DNA of 64,000 nt from Paracoccus contaminans (GTDB taxonomy: Bacteria > Pseudomonadota > Alphaproteobacteria > Rhodobacterales > Rhodobacteraceae), in the NCBI RefSeq assembly GCF_002105555.1, contig NZ_CP020612.1, positions 1,418,001-1,482,000 on the forward strand, in the 5' to 3' direction. The position numbers and the translations under genes are program-made. The notes beneath the pieces were generated by a model. That model saw only the letters and a program-made list of their open reading frames with translations. It was not told the origin of the DNA and made no database searches. Below are positions 56,865 to 64,000 of this stretch, in pieces; position 1 is the first letter of the stretch; every line of letters starts with the position of its first letter.

Positions 56865-57785
56865 TCAGCCCGAGCGGGTGGGGCGGTCGAAGACCTTGCG
56901 CCCCATCAGGCTGCCGACCAGGTCCACCATCATCCGGGCCGTCCGCCCGCGTTCGTCGAGGAACGGGTTGAGCTCCACCAGGTCGAGGCTGGTCATCAGC
57001 CCGCTTTCATGGATCAGCTCGCACACCAGATGCGCCTCGCGGAAGGTCGCGCCGCCCGGCACCGTGGTGCCGACCGCGGGCGCGACCGAGGGGTCGAGGA
57101 AGTCCACGTCCAGCGAGACATGCAGCATCCCCCCCGCCGCGCGCACCTTGTCCAGAAAGGCGCGCATCGGCACCGCAAAGCCGAATTCGTCCAGCACCCG
57201 CATGTCGTTCACGACGATGTCGGTTTCCCGCAAGGCGGCCAGTTCGGCCGGATCGACCGAGCGGATGCCGAAAAGGCAGATGTTTTCCTCGGGCACCGGG
57301 GCGGGAAAGGGCGGAAAGGCGTCAAAGCCGCGCCGCCCGGCCAGATAGCCCAGGGGCGTTCCGTGCAGGTTGCCGCTTTCGGTCGTATCGACGCTGTGGA
57401 TGTCGGAATGGGCGTCCAGCCACAGCACGAACAGCGGCCGGCCCAGTTCGGCCGCGTGCTGCGCCACGCCAGCGACCGACCCCAGCGACAGCGAATGATC
57501 GCCCCCCAGGAAGATGGGCATGCCCGCGCGGCAGGCCTCGCGCCCCGCGCGCGCCAGTTCGCGCGTCCAGCCCAGCGTTTCGGGCAGGTGGTGGACGGCG
57601 GGGTTGGCGGCGGTTTCGGCCCCGATCTCGCCATGCGTCAGATCGCCCCGATCCTCGACCGAATGACCCAGCGCGGCCAGCGTGTCGGCAAGGCGGGCCA
57701 CGCGATAGGCGGCTGGCCCCATCAGACAGCCGGGGCGCTGCTGGCCGCTGTCGACCGGCGCGCCGATCAGGATGCAATGGGTCAT
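56865..57785 (-). CDS. rocF: Arginase
   Basis: Binuclear manganese enzyme that splits arginine into ornithine and urea (306 aa). The three metal motifs are GGDHSLSLGS, LWLDAHSDIHS and SLDVDFLDPSVAP. Length is normal. Together with argF it could feed ornithine in opposite directions, so the two should be differentially controlled. The gap to argF (240 bp) is large enough for a separate argF promoter. Confidence 0.95.
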   Translation of the reverse strand: MTHCILIGAPVDSGQQRPGCLMGPAAYRVARLADTLAALGHSVEDRGDLTHGEIGAETAANPAVHHLPETLGWTRELARAGREACRAGMPIFLGGDHSLSLGSVAGVAQHAAELGRPLFVLWLDAHSDIHSVDTTESGNLHGTPLGYLAGRRGFDAFPPFPAPVPEENICLFGIRSVDPAELAALRETDIVVNDMRVLDEFGFAVPMRAFLDKVRAAGGMLHVSLDVDFLDPSVAPAVGTTVPGGATFREAHLVCELIHESGLMTSLDLVELNPFLDERGRTARMMVDLVGSLMGRKVFDRPTRSG

Positions 57786-58007
57786 GGGCTTTCCTCATGG
57801 TTGCGCATTGCCGGCCGGGCCGGGCGGCATCACTCTAGTGGCGGCTGCGGGCTGCGGCCAAGGGGGCACGAGCCGGCGTTCCGCCGCCCATGGCCCCGTG
57901 CCCCTGTCGGCTTGCCCTTGCAAGAGGGGCGCCGCGGACCCTATCAGGCGTTTCCGGCGCTGCGGGATCATGCCCCCGCAGCCCCCCCTTTTGGCAATGC
58001 GGACGAC

Positions 58008-58232
58008 ATGGCAGTCAAGGCAAGATGCATCGTGACCAACAGCGAGGAAGGTCGCGGCGCGTATGCGGTTCGTGTGGACAACGACCAGACGCTGTACATC
58101 CCCCAGCGGATCGCAGAGGCGCTCGAGCTGGAGGAATTCGACGAGATCGAGGCGATCCTGGTCAAGAACGAGCGCGACGAGCCGCCATGGATGGCGATCC
58201 GCGTGCGCCCCGTCCCGGACGAGACAGCCTGA
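58008..58232 (+). CDS. Small uncharacterised protein, 74 aa
   Basis: Begins MAVKARCIVTNSEEGRGAY and contains YIPQRIAEALELEEFDEIEAI, ending in a VRPVPDE tail. It has a mix of beta-prone and helical segments, acidic overall, without membrane segment or signal peptide. GGACGAC precedes the ATG. It is divergent from arginase (gap 222 bp). Codon use looks like its neighbours. No family recognised; the YIPQRIAEALELEEFDEI pattern recalls swapped-hairpin AbrB-like or other small DNA-binding folds, but that is speculative. Confidence 0.65.
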   Translation: MAVKARCIVTNSEEGRGAYAVRVDNDQTLYIPQRIAEALELEEFDEIEAILVKNERDEPPWMAIRVRPVPDETA

Positions 58233-58359
58233 GCGGCGCGCCCCGGCACGTCCCCGGCGGGCGGGGGGCGAGCTGGGGGCAGGTCACGCAAGGGCAGGCG
58301 CCGGCGCGGACCGGCCGGGCGCAGCCTTGATGCAGGCCGCGGCGCCCCCGCCGACCCGC

Positions 58360-59136
58360 TCAGCGCAGCAGCGCCGAGGCGGCCGTCAGCACCAGCGCCA
58401 CGCCCGACAGGAACAGCAGCGCCAGCGCCGCCTTGCGGATCGTCAGCGGCGTGACGCGCGGCGGCGCGTGCCGCGCCAGCAGCGTGCCCAGCGCGATCGC
58501 CGGCAGCGCCCCCGCCAGTGCCGTCACCGTGATGCGGTCCATGCTCTGCCCCGACAGGGACAGCAGCAGACGCCAGGCCTGCGTGATGACGAAATAGCTG
58601 ACCAGCGTCACCCGCACCGCATCCAGCGTCATCGGCTGGCGGTAGAACAGCCAGATCACCGGCGGACCCGAGGTTGCGAACAGCCCGCCCATGATCCCGC
58701 CCGTCGCGCCCGCGGCGGCAAAGGCCCCCCGCCCCGATCGGGCCTGCCAGGGCTGCGGCCGCCGCGCCAGCTGCGCCGCAGCCGCGGCGATGAAGAGGCC
58801 CAGCACCAGCCGCAGCCAGTCCACCGCCGCGCCCGTCATCCATTGCAGCAGCCAATAGCCCAGCGCGATCGTCGGCAGCGCCCCGGCCACGGCGGGCCAC
58901 AGCGCCCGGCGGTCCATGTGGCGATGATCGCGCGCCAGCACCATCGCGCCGTTGAGCAGCACGAGAACCGAAATGATCTGCGCCGTGGCCGGCACGGGCA
59001 GCAGGTGGAACAGCGTCGCGCCGCTCATCACCAGCAGCCCCAGCGCAAAGCCGGTCAGCGTCTGCGTCCAGCCCCCCAGCGCCGCCAGCGCCCAGAACAG
59101 CGCCAGCTGTGTCCAGCCGGTGCCCGCGTCAGTCAC
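58360..59136 (-). CDS. TSUP-family permease (TauE/SafE-like)
   Basis: Integral membrane protein (258 aa) of the sulfite exporter TauE/SafE family. Two repeated halves of about four helices are visible; [17 protein letters not shown] at the N-terminus and [21 protein letters not shown] in the middle are the family signatures. Members carry sulfite, sulfoacetate or other C2 anions; the substrate cannot be told. The GTG start lies inside the end of metG (8-base overlap), so it is probably translated after metG. Confidence 0.88.
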   Translation of the reverse strand: MTDAGTGWTQLALFWALAALGGWTQTLTGFALGLLVMSGATLFHLLPVPATAQIISVLVLLNGAMVLARDHRHMDRRALWPAVAGALPTIALGYWLLQWMTGAAVDWLRLVLGLFIAAAAAQLARRPQPWQARSGRGAFAAAGATGGIMGGLFATSGPPVIWLFYRQPMTLDAVRVTLVSYFVITQAWRLLLSLSGQSMDRITVTALAGALPAIALGTLLARHAPPRVTPLTIRKAALALLFLSGVALVLTAASALLR

Positions 59137-60826
59137 GGATGCCGCTGAATCGCTGCGCCCAGATGTCGCGGTCCTCGTCGCTGATCTTGGCGAACAGCAC
59201 CTCGGGCACGTCGAAGGCATGGCCGGGCGGCAGCGCGGTCAGCGCCCCGTCCAGCGCGTCCGGCCAGGCCCGGTCGCCGGTGCGCATCGCCGCCAGCATC
59301 GCATCGGCGGCAAAGGGGATGAAGGGCGCCGACAGCACCGCATACAGCCGGATCAGGTTCAGCCCCAGCCGGACCTGCATCGCCGCCTGCGCCGGGTCCG
59401 TCTTGAAGCTGGACCACGGCGCGGCCGATTGCAGGTATTCGTTGCCCAGCACCCACATGGCGCGCAGCTCGGCGGCCGCCTTGCGGACCTCGCGCGCCTC
59501 CATCAGCGCCTCATAGGCCCGCAGGCGGGCGGCCAGCGCGTCGATCAGCGCGTGCTCGGCCTCGCCCCAGGCGCCGCCCTCGGGGATCGTCTCGCCGAAC
59601 TTGGCGCGGCAGAACTTGGTGATGCGGCTGACGAAATTGCCCAGAACGTCGGCCAGATCCTTGTTCACGCTGGCCTGGAAATTGTCCCAGGTGAACTCGG
59701 CATCCGATCCTTCGGGGGCATGGGACAGCAGCCACCAGCGCCAGTAATCGGCGGGCAGGATCGACAGCGCCTGGTCCATGAACACGCCGCGGCCCTGGCT
59801 GGTCGAGAACTGCCCGCCATCATAGGTCAGGTAGTTGAAGGACTTGATGTAATCGACCAGCTTCCACGGCTCGCCCGACCCGATGATCGTGGCAGGGAAG
59901 GACAGCGTGTGGAAGGGCACGTTGTCCTTGCCCATGAACTGGGTATAGGTCACGTCCCCCGCGCCCTCGTCCAGCCGCCACCAGCGCCGCCAGGCGGCAT
60001 CGTCCAGCCCTTGCGCGTCGGCCCATTCGGCGGTGCCGGCGATGTATTCGATGGGCGCGTCGAACCAGACATAGAACACCTTGCCCGGCATTCCCGGCAC
60101 CGGCACGCCCCAGTCCAGATCGCGGGTGATGCCGCGATCCTTCAAGCCCTCGCCGTCGTTCAGCCATTTGCGGGCGATGCTGGTCGTCAGGATCGGCCAG
60201 TCGGCCTTGCTGTCGATCCAGTCCGCGATCTGCCCCTTCAGGGCCGACTGGCGCAGATACAGATGCCGCGTGGTGCGGATTTCAAGATTGGTCGATCCGC
60301 TGACCGCGCTGCGCGGGTCGATCAGGTCGGTCGGGTCAAGCTGCTTGGTGCAGTTCTCGCACTGATCGCCGCGGGCCTTGTCATAGCCGCAGTTGGGGCA
60401 GGTGCCCTCGATATAGCGGTCGGGTAGGAAACGGCCGTCGTCGATGGAATAGACCTGCCGTTCCTCGACCTCGGCGATCCAGCCGTTTTCGGCCAGCCGG
60501 GCGGCGAAATGCTGGGTGAGCGCCCGGTTGCGGTCGCTGGAGCTGCGGCCGAAATGATCGAATGACAGACCGAAACGCGCGGCGATGTCGGCCTGCACCG
60601 CGTGCATGTCGGCGCAGTATTCGGCCACCGGCTTGCCGGCCTTCTGGGCCGCCAGCTCGGCCGGCGTGCCGTGTTCGTCGGTGGCGCAGATGAACATCAC
60701 CTCGTTGCCCCGCCCGCGCTGATAGCGGGCGAACAGATCGGCCGGTAACTGGCTGCCGACCAGGTTCCCCAGGTGCTTGATACCGTTGATGTAGGGGATG
60801 GCCGAGGTGATGAGATGGCGGGTCAT
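59129..60826 (-). CDS. metG: Methionyl-tRNA synthetase
   Basis: Charges tRNA-Met (565 aa). The HIGH-equivalent is in [17 protein letters not shown], the zinc knuckle is [17 protein letters not shown], and the KMSKS loop is FSTSQGRGV, a variant without Lys in the first position. [12 protein letters not shown] is conserved. The C-terminal tRNA-binding (Trbp111-like) domain is absent, as in other alphaproteobacteria. A TSUP permease overlaps its 3' end. Confidence 0.96.
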   Translation of the reverse strand: MTRHLITSAIPYINGIKHLGNLVGSQLPADLFARYQRGRGNEVMFICATDEHGTPAELAAQKAGKPVAEYCADMHAVQADIAARFGLSFDHFGRSSSDRNRALTQHFAARLAENGWIAEVEERQVYSIDDGRFLPDRYIEGTCPNCGYDKARGDQCENCTKQLDPTDLIDPRSAVSGSTNLEIRTTRHLYLRQSALKGQIADWIDSKADWPILTTSIARKWLNDGEGLKDRGITRDLDWGVPVPGMPGKVFYVWFDAPIEYIAGTAEWADAQGLDDAAWRRWWRLDEGAGDVTYTQFMGKDNVPFHTLSFPATIIGSGEPWKLVDYIKSFNYLTYDGGQFSTSQGRGVFMDQALSILPADYWRWWLLSHAPEGSDAEFTWDNFQASVNKDLADVLGNFVSRITKFCRAKFGETIPEGGAWGEAEHALIDALAARLRAYEALMEAREVRKAAAELRAMWVLGNEYLQSAAPWSSFKTDPAQAAMQVRLGLNLIRLYAVLSAPFIPFAADAMLAAMRTGDRAWPDALDGALTALPPGHAFDVPEVLFAKISDEDRDIWAQRFSGIRD

Positions 60827-60902
60827 GGGGGGTCCGTGCTAACGTGACGTGCTTCTAGCGACGGATAGTGACATGTTAAAGATTACTACCGCTTAGCGTG
60901 GT

Positions 60903-61337
60903 TCAGTCGCCGCGACGAAGATAGGCTTGAATGATTCCCGACACGATCCCTGATGTGCCGAGGACCCCGCCTAGCCAAGGCTGATCAATGAAAGCGCAGG
61001 TTAAGCCAGCTCCGACAAGTCCAAGGGATACGACAACACTGGCAGCTATCTTGAACGTATCATTCCAGTTAACGTGCTTATTGTCATCACACCGAATTTG
61101 CTGCTCACGCTCCGCCATGTCAAAGATGCGATGCGCTGCCCCTGGGTAGACCTGTTCATACCCGCGGAGCGCGTCCGGCGAAGGAATGGGGCCAGAGTGC
61201 ACTGCTGTCCGCTCTAGGACAGCGATAAGTTCCTTTGGCGTATCGGGGGGAAGCCGGTCGATAAGCTCGTCGACGGGTACGTCTTCAACGTTCTGCGGTA
61301 ACTTAGCTGATTGATCGCTCTCAACCTTATTTGACAC
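60903..61337 (-). CDS. DUF2335 membrane protein
   Basis: Small protein (144 aa) of the DUF2335 family. The soluble N-terminal part has IPSPDALRGYEQVYPGAAHRIFDMAE, the family hallmark; two hydrophobic segments follow (about residues 96-116 and 120-137). Function of the family is unknown. It overlaps the upstream 78-residue gene by 11 bases. The two genes form a cassette of visibly lower G+C than neighbours, with AT-richer codons (for example AAA, ATA and TTA), suggesting transfer. Confidence 0.82.
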   Translation of the reverse strand: MSNKVESDQSAKLPQNVEDVPVDELIDRLPPDTPKELIAVLERTAVHSGPIPSPDALRGYEQVYPGAAHRIFDMAEREQQIRCDDNKHVNWNDTFKIAASVVVSLGLVGAGLTCAFIDQPWLGGVLGTSGIVSGIIQAYLRRGD

Positions 61338-61563
61338 GTTCGGCTGACCTCATCCGACGCACTGCTGTGTCAAAGTAGCTTCTTATATGTCCGGCGTCTT
61401 GGACTAGACCATCATAGCTCTGCTTGGGCTTTAAATCGACAAAAGCAGGCCCAGCAGCCAGAGTTGCATAAATCTTAAGCAACCGCTGCCCCTTCGGGGA
61501 AGGAGCGACAAAGCGCCGAGAGCCGGACGACTTCGTGAGGGAGTATAGGCTTTTTGCCATCAT
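61327..61563 (-). CDS. Hypothetical protein, 78 aa, upstream of DUF2335 gene
   Basis: Basic small protein beginning MMAKSLYSLTKSSGSRRF and ending VRRMRSAERVK. No family recognised. AAAGGACAG lies directly before the first ATG (61563) and at ideal spacing from the second (61560). The end overlaps the DUF2335 start, so the pair is translationally coupled. Predicted cytoplasmic, with no hydrophobic segment. It could be a nucleic-acid-binding or partner protein; no function is proposed. Confidence 0.68.
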   Translation of the reverse strand: MMAKSLYSLTKSSGSRRFVAPSPKGQRLLKIYATLAAGPAFVDLKPKQSYDGLVQDAGHIRSYFDTAVRRMRSAERVK

Positions 61564-61694
61564 CTGTCCTTTGCGAAGCGGTTAGTCATGAATAAGCGAC
61601 ATTTTCAGGGTTGCAACTGCCTTGAGGCGGATACAACTGCACGCACCGGATCACATATTCGTTTCGACTTCGTGAAGGTCTAGCAGGTCTTGTC

Positions 61695-62477
61695 TCAGCG
61701 CCGCCGGTCGCGCCGCGCGCTCATCGGCTGGAAGGCGACGCCGACATGCGCCTCGCAATAGGGCTTCCCGGGCTGGGCGGGCAGGCCGCAGAACCAGAAC
61801 TTGTCGGTGGCCGGATCGCCGATGGGCCATTTGCAGGTGCGCTCGGTCAGTTCCATCAGGGTCAGCTTGCGGGCGCGCTTTTCCACCTCGCGCACCGAGG
61901 CGAGCGCCTCGGGCGAGATCTCGTTGGCCGAGGGCTGGGGCGGCAGCGGCTGACCGGCCGGCACGATGGGGCGGCGCGGCGAAAAGACGGGCTGGGGGGC
62001 AGGGGCCTCTTCTTCGTCCATGGGATCGGGCTCGGCCTCGTCCGGCGAGGCCGCGGGGCCGGGGCGGGCCTGGGCAGCCGCTTCCTCGGGCAAGGTGCTG
62101 GCCGCAACGCCCTCGCCGGGCAGGGGGGCGGCGGCGGTATCGCCGGGCACGTCGGCTGCGGCTGCGGCCGGGCGGGCGCTCTCTGCCGCGGCGCCAGGGG
62201 CCGCGCCGAGCGGGGCGGAAGGGTCGCCGGCCATCGCCGCCTCACCGGGGATGCTGTCCGGTTCGGCCGCGGCCGAGGGGATCGGCCCTGCCGCCTGCCC
62301 GGCCAGGGGGGCGGGCTGTTCCTCGCCCTCGACCCGGTTGGACAGGCCCAGGCGGTGGACCTTGCCGATGACGGCATTGCGGGTCACGCCGCCCAGCTCC
62401 TTGGCGATCTGGCTGGCGGACTGGCCTTCGGCCCACATGCGTTTCAGCGTCTCGACGCGTTCGTCGGTCCAGGACAT
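61695..62477 (-). CDS. gcrA: Cell-cycle regulator GcrA
   Basis: Transcription factor (260 aa) that binds RNA polymerase sigma-70 complexes at GANTC-methylated promoters. The N-terminal helix-turn-helix is SWTDERVETLKRMWAEGQSA, with QIAKELGGVTRNAVIGKVHRLG following. The C-terminal sigma-binding part has CKWPIGDPATDKFWFCGLP and YCEAHVGVAFQP. Between them lies a long Ala/Pro/Glu-rich linker (about residues 50-195), longer than in Caulobacter GcrA (about 170 aa in total). CcrM, which makes the mark it reads, is encoded 15 kb away. Confidence 0.94.
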   Translation of the reverse strand: MSWTDERVETLKRMWAEGQSASQIAKELGGVTRNAVIGKVHRLGLSNRVEGEEQPAPLAGQAAGPIPSAAAEPDSIPGEAAMAGDPSAPLGAAPGAAAESARPAAAAADVPGDTAAAPLPGEGVAASTLPEEAAAQARPGPAASPDEAEPDPMDEEEAPAPQPVFSPRRPIVPAGQPLPPQPSANEISPEALASVREVEKRARKLTLMELTERTCKWPIGDPATDKFWFCGLPAQPGKPYCEAHVGVAFQPMSARRDRRR

Positions 62478-62592
62478 CGAAGGCTCCCTGCGGGTCGGAT
62501 CGGGCGGCGGGCTTGCACTGCGCGTGCTGCGGCGCTCTAAGGCGGATGGCTGGAAATAGCGCCTGCCCCCCGCGATTTCAAGGACGACCGCC

Positions 62593-63414
62593 GTGACCGA
62601 GACAATCCCCGGACCCGCCCATTACCGCGCCGTTCCGGTGCGCCGCTTCGGCCGGGTGAACTGGCTGGGCCTGGCCACGCTGGCACGGCGCGAGATCATG
62701 CGCTTTCTGTCCGTCTGGCAGCAGACGATCTTTGCGCCGCTGATGACGGCGGGGCTGTTCGTCATGGTCTTTGCACTGGCGCTGGGCGGGGGACGGACGG
62801 TGGCGGGGCTGCCCTATCTGGCCTTCATGGGGCCGGGCGTGCTGATGATGACGGTGATCCAGAACGCCTTCGCCAATTCCTCGTCCTCGATCATCTCGGC
62901 CAAGATGCAGGGCAATATCGTCGACACGCTGATGGCGCCGCTGTCGGCCGGCGAGATCCTGGCCGGCTATCTGCTGGGCAGCTTGGGCCGGGCGGTGATC
63001 GTCGCGGCGGTGATCGGCTCGGGGCTGGCGCTGCTGACGGGGGGCGGGCCGGCGCATCCGGGCTGGGCGCTTGCCTTTGTCGTCCTGGGGGCGCTGATGC
63101 TGGGCGGGCTGGGCATCATCGCCGGCATCGTCGCGCAGAAGTTCGACCAGATGGCGGCGATCACGAATTTCATCGTGACGCCGCTGTCGTTCCTGTCGGG
63201 CACCTTCTATTCGGTCGAGGCGCTGCCGCAGCCGTTCCGCGCCCTGTCGCACTGGAACCCGATCTTCTACCTGATCGACGGGGCCCGTTACGGCTTTGCC
63301 GGGGTCAGCGATGCACCGCCCGCCCGCGGGCTGGCGGTCTGCGCGCTGGCGGCGGCGCTGGTCGCGGGGATCGCCTGGCGCTGGCTGCGCTCGGGCTATC
63401 GCATGAAGGCCTAG
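62593..63414 (+). CDS. ABC-2 type transporter permease
   Basis: Inner-membrane permease (273 aa) of the ABC-2/NodJ family, with six hydrophobic segments. LARREIMRFLSVWQQTIFAPL, GPGVLMMTVIQNAFANSSSS and LSFLSGTFYSVEALP are family landmarks. The start is a GTG with AAGGACG 8 bases upstream. No ATPase gene is within the window next to it, so the partner and the substrate are unknown. argD begins 153 bp downstream. Confidence 0.88.
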   Translation: MTETIPGPAHYRAVPVRRFGRVNWLGLATLARREIMRFLSVWQQTIFAPLMTAGLFVMVFALALGGGRTVAGLPYLAFMGPGVLMMTVIQNAFANSSSSIISAKMQGNIVDTLMAPLSAGEILAGYLLGSLGRAVIVAAVIGSGLALLTGGGPAHPGWALAFVVLGALMLGGLGIIAGIVAQKFDQMAAITNFIVTPLSFLSGTFYSVEALPQPFRALSHWNPIFYLIDGARYGFAGVSDAPPARGLAVCALAAALVAGIAWRWLRSGYRMKA

Positions 63415-63567
63415 GACGCTTGCGGGGCCGGGGGGCAGGCTGTAACGCTGCGTCCCATGACGATTCGCGCGATCCTGCGACGCTGATGCGTCCCCCGTCC
63501 CGGTCCCCCTGCGGCCGGGCGCAGCCGTTCGTCCAGCCTTTTTCCATATCTGCCGAGGGACCGACCC

Positions 63568-64000
63568 ATGATCGACGCCGTCCTGCCCACCTATAACCGC
63601 GCGCCCATCGCCTTTGAACGGGGCGAGGGCGCCTGGGCCATCACGGCGGAGGGGACGCGATATCTCGATCTTGGCGCGGGCATTGCGGTCAATGCGCTGG
63701 GCCATGCCAATCCCGATCTGGTCGAGGCGCTGACGCAGCAGGCCGGGCGGATCTGGCATGTCTCGAATCTATACCGGATTCCCCAGCAGCAGCGGCTGGC
63801 CGAAATGCTGGTGGATGCGACCTTTGCCGACACGGTGTTCGTGACCAATTCGGGCACCGAGGCGGCGGAACTGGCGATCAAGATGGTGCGCCATCACTGG
63901 TTCGAGCAGGGCCAGCCCGAGCGGATCGGAATTATTACCTTCGAGGGCGCCTTCCATGGCCGGTCCACCGGTGCCATCGCCGCGGCGGGATCGGAAAAGA
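63568..64000 (+). CDS. argD: Acetylornithine aminotransferase, 3'-truncated by window edge
   Basis: Class III PLP aminotransferase of arginine synthesis; 144 codons are visible and the frame is open to the last base. YLDLGAGIAVNALGHANPDLVEAL, VTNSGTEAAELAIKM and FEGAFHGRSTGAIA are characteristic. The PLP lysine lies outside. Succinylornithine or ornithine aminotransferase are alternatives, but the N-terminus and length fit ArgD. The ribosome-binding site is GAGGGA 7 bases upstream. Confidence 0.9.
   Translation, partial: MIDAVLPTYNRAPIAFERGEGAWAITAEGTRYLDLGAGIAVNALGHANPDLVEALTQQAGRIWHVSNLYRIPQQQRLAEMLVDATFADTVFVTNSGTEAAELAIKMVRHHWFEQGQPERIGIITFEGAFHGRSTGAIAAAGSEK

Overview
The window is a stretch of G+C-rich (roughly two thirds G+C by eye) alphaproteobacterial chromosome. 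The gene set points to the Rhodobacterales and most likely a Paracoccus-like member of the Rhodobacteraceae: CcrM and GcrA, a GcvT-type sarcosine oxidase, a YlxR/L7Ae fusion, an alphaproteobacterial flgBC-fliE-fliQ-flgFGAH-fliL cluster, a DUF4170-KdtA-LpxK lipid A block and a single AlkB hydroxylase. The genus is an inference. No insertion sequence, prophage, CRISPR array or rRNA gene is seen; one tRNA gene is present.

Layout. 0-3 kb: 3' end of a sarcosine oxidase operon (soxA partial, soxG). 3-11 kb: sodB, then YfgM-like/BamB/Der (outer-membrane assembly and ribosome GTPase), proline iminopeptidase, UbiG, and a tightly coupled grxC-nitrilase-marR operon. 11-15 kb: carboxynorspermidine decarboxylase and dehydrogenase (polyamine synthesis), then an AI-2E-family transporter. 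15-21 kb: rimP-nusA-ylxR-infB with a putative promoter and a hairpin in the leader. 21-27 kb: ppiC-argJ-mutT facing secA. 27-30 kb: a glycosyltransferase with a probable frameshift, flanked by two gene-poor stretches. 29.7-35.8 kb: flagellar basal-body and export genes, with fliI divergent. 36-37 kb: two DUF2382 stress-type proteins. 37-40 kb: cell-envelope enzymes. 40-45 kb: an enoyl-CoA hydratase-family enzyme, a Fsr-like transporter and two ureide (purine degradation) enzymes. 45-47 kb: rnhB and ccrM. 47-52 kb: MFS exporter, alkB, tRNA-Leu(UAA), lpxK, a KdtA-like protein, DUF4170. 52.6-57.8 kb: DsbA-like, DUF721, mutY, argF, arginase. 58-64 kb: TSUP permease, metG, a lower-G+C two-gene cassette, gcrA, an ABC-2 permease and the start of argD.

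The observations most worth a second look are: three GANTC sites (the CcrM target) within 39 bp just upstream of ccrM, in a window that also carries gcrA; an lpxK stop codon supplied by the antisense of the T-loop of tRNA-Leu; a lysine-rich, histone-H1-like N-terminal extension on ArgJ; a KdtA-like protein that lacks the usual catalytic glutamate motif; and the DUF2335 plus 78-residue cassette between metG and gcrA, which has no recognised function.

Limits. Everything was read by eye. Family assignments rest on recognised motifs, not on database searches. Starts were chosen from visible ribosome-binding sites and gene overlaps, and several GTG/TTG starts are provisional.
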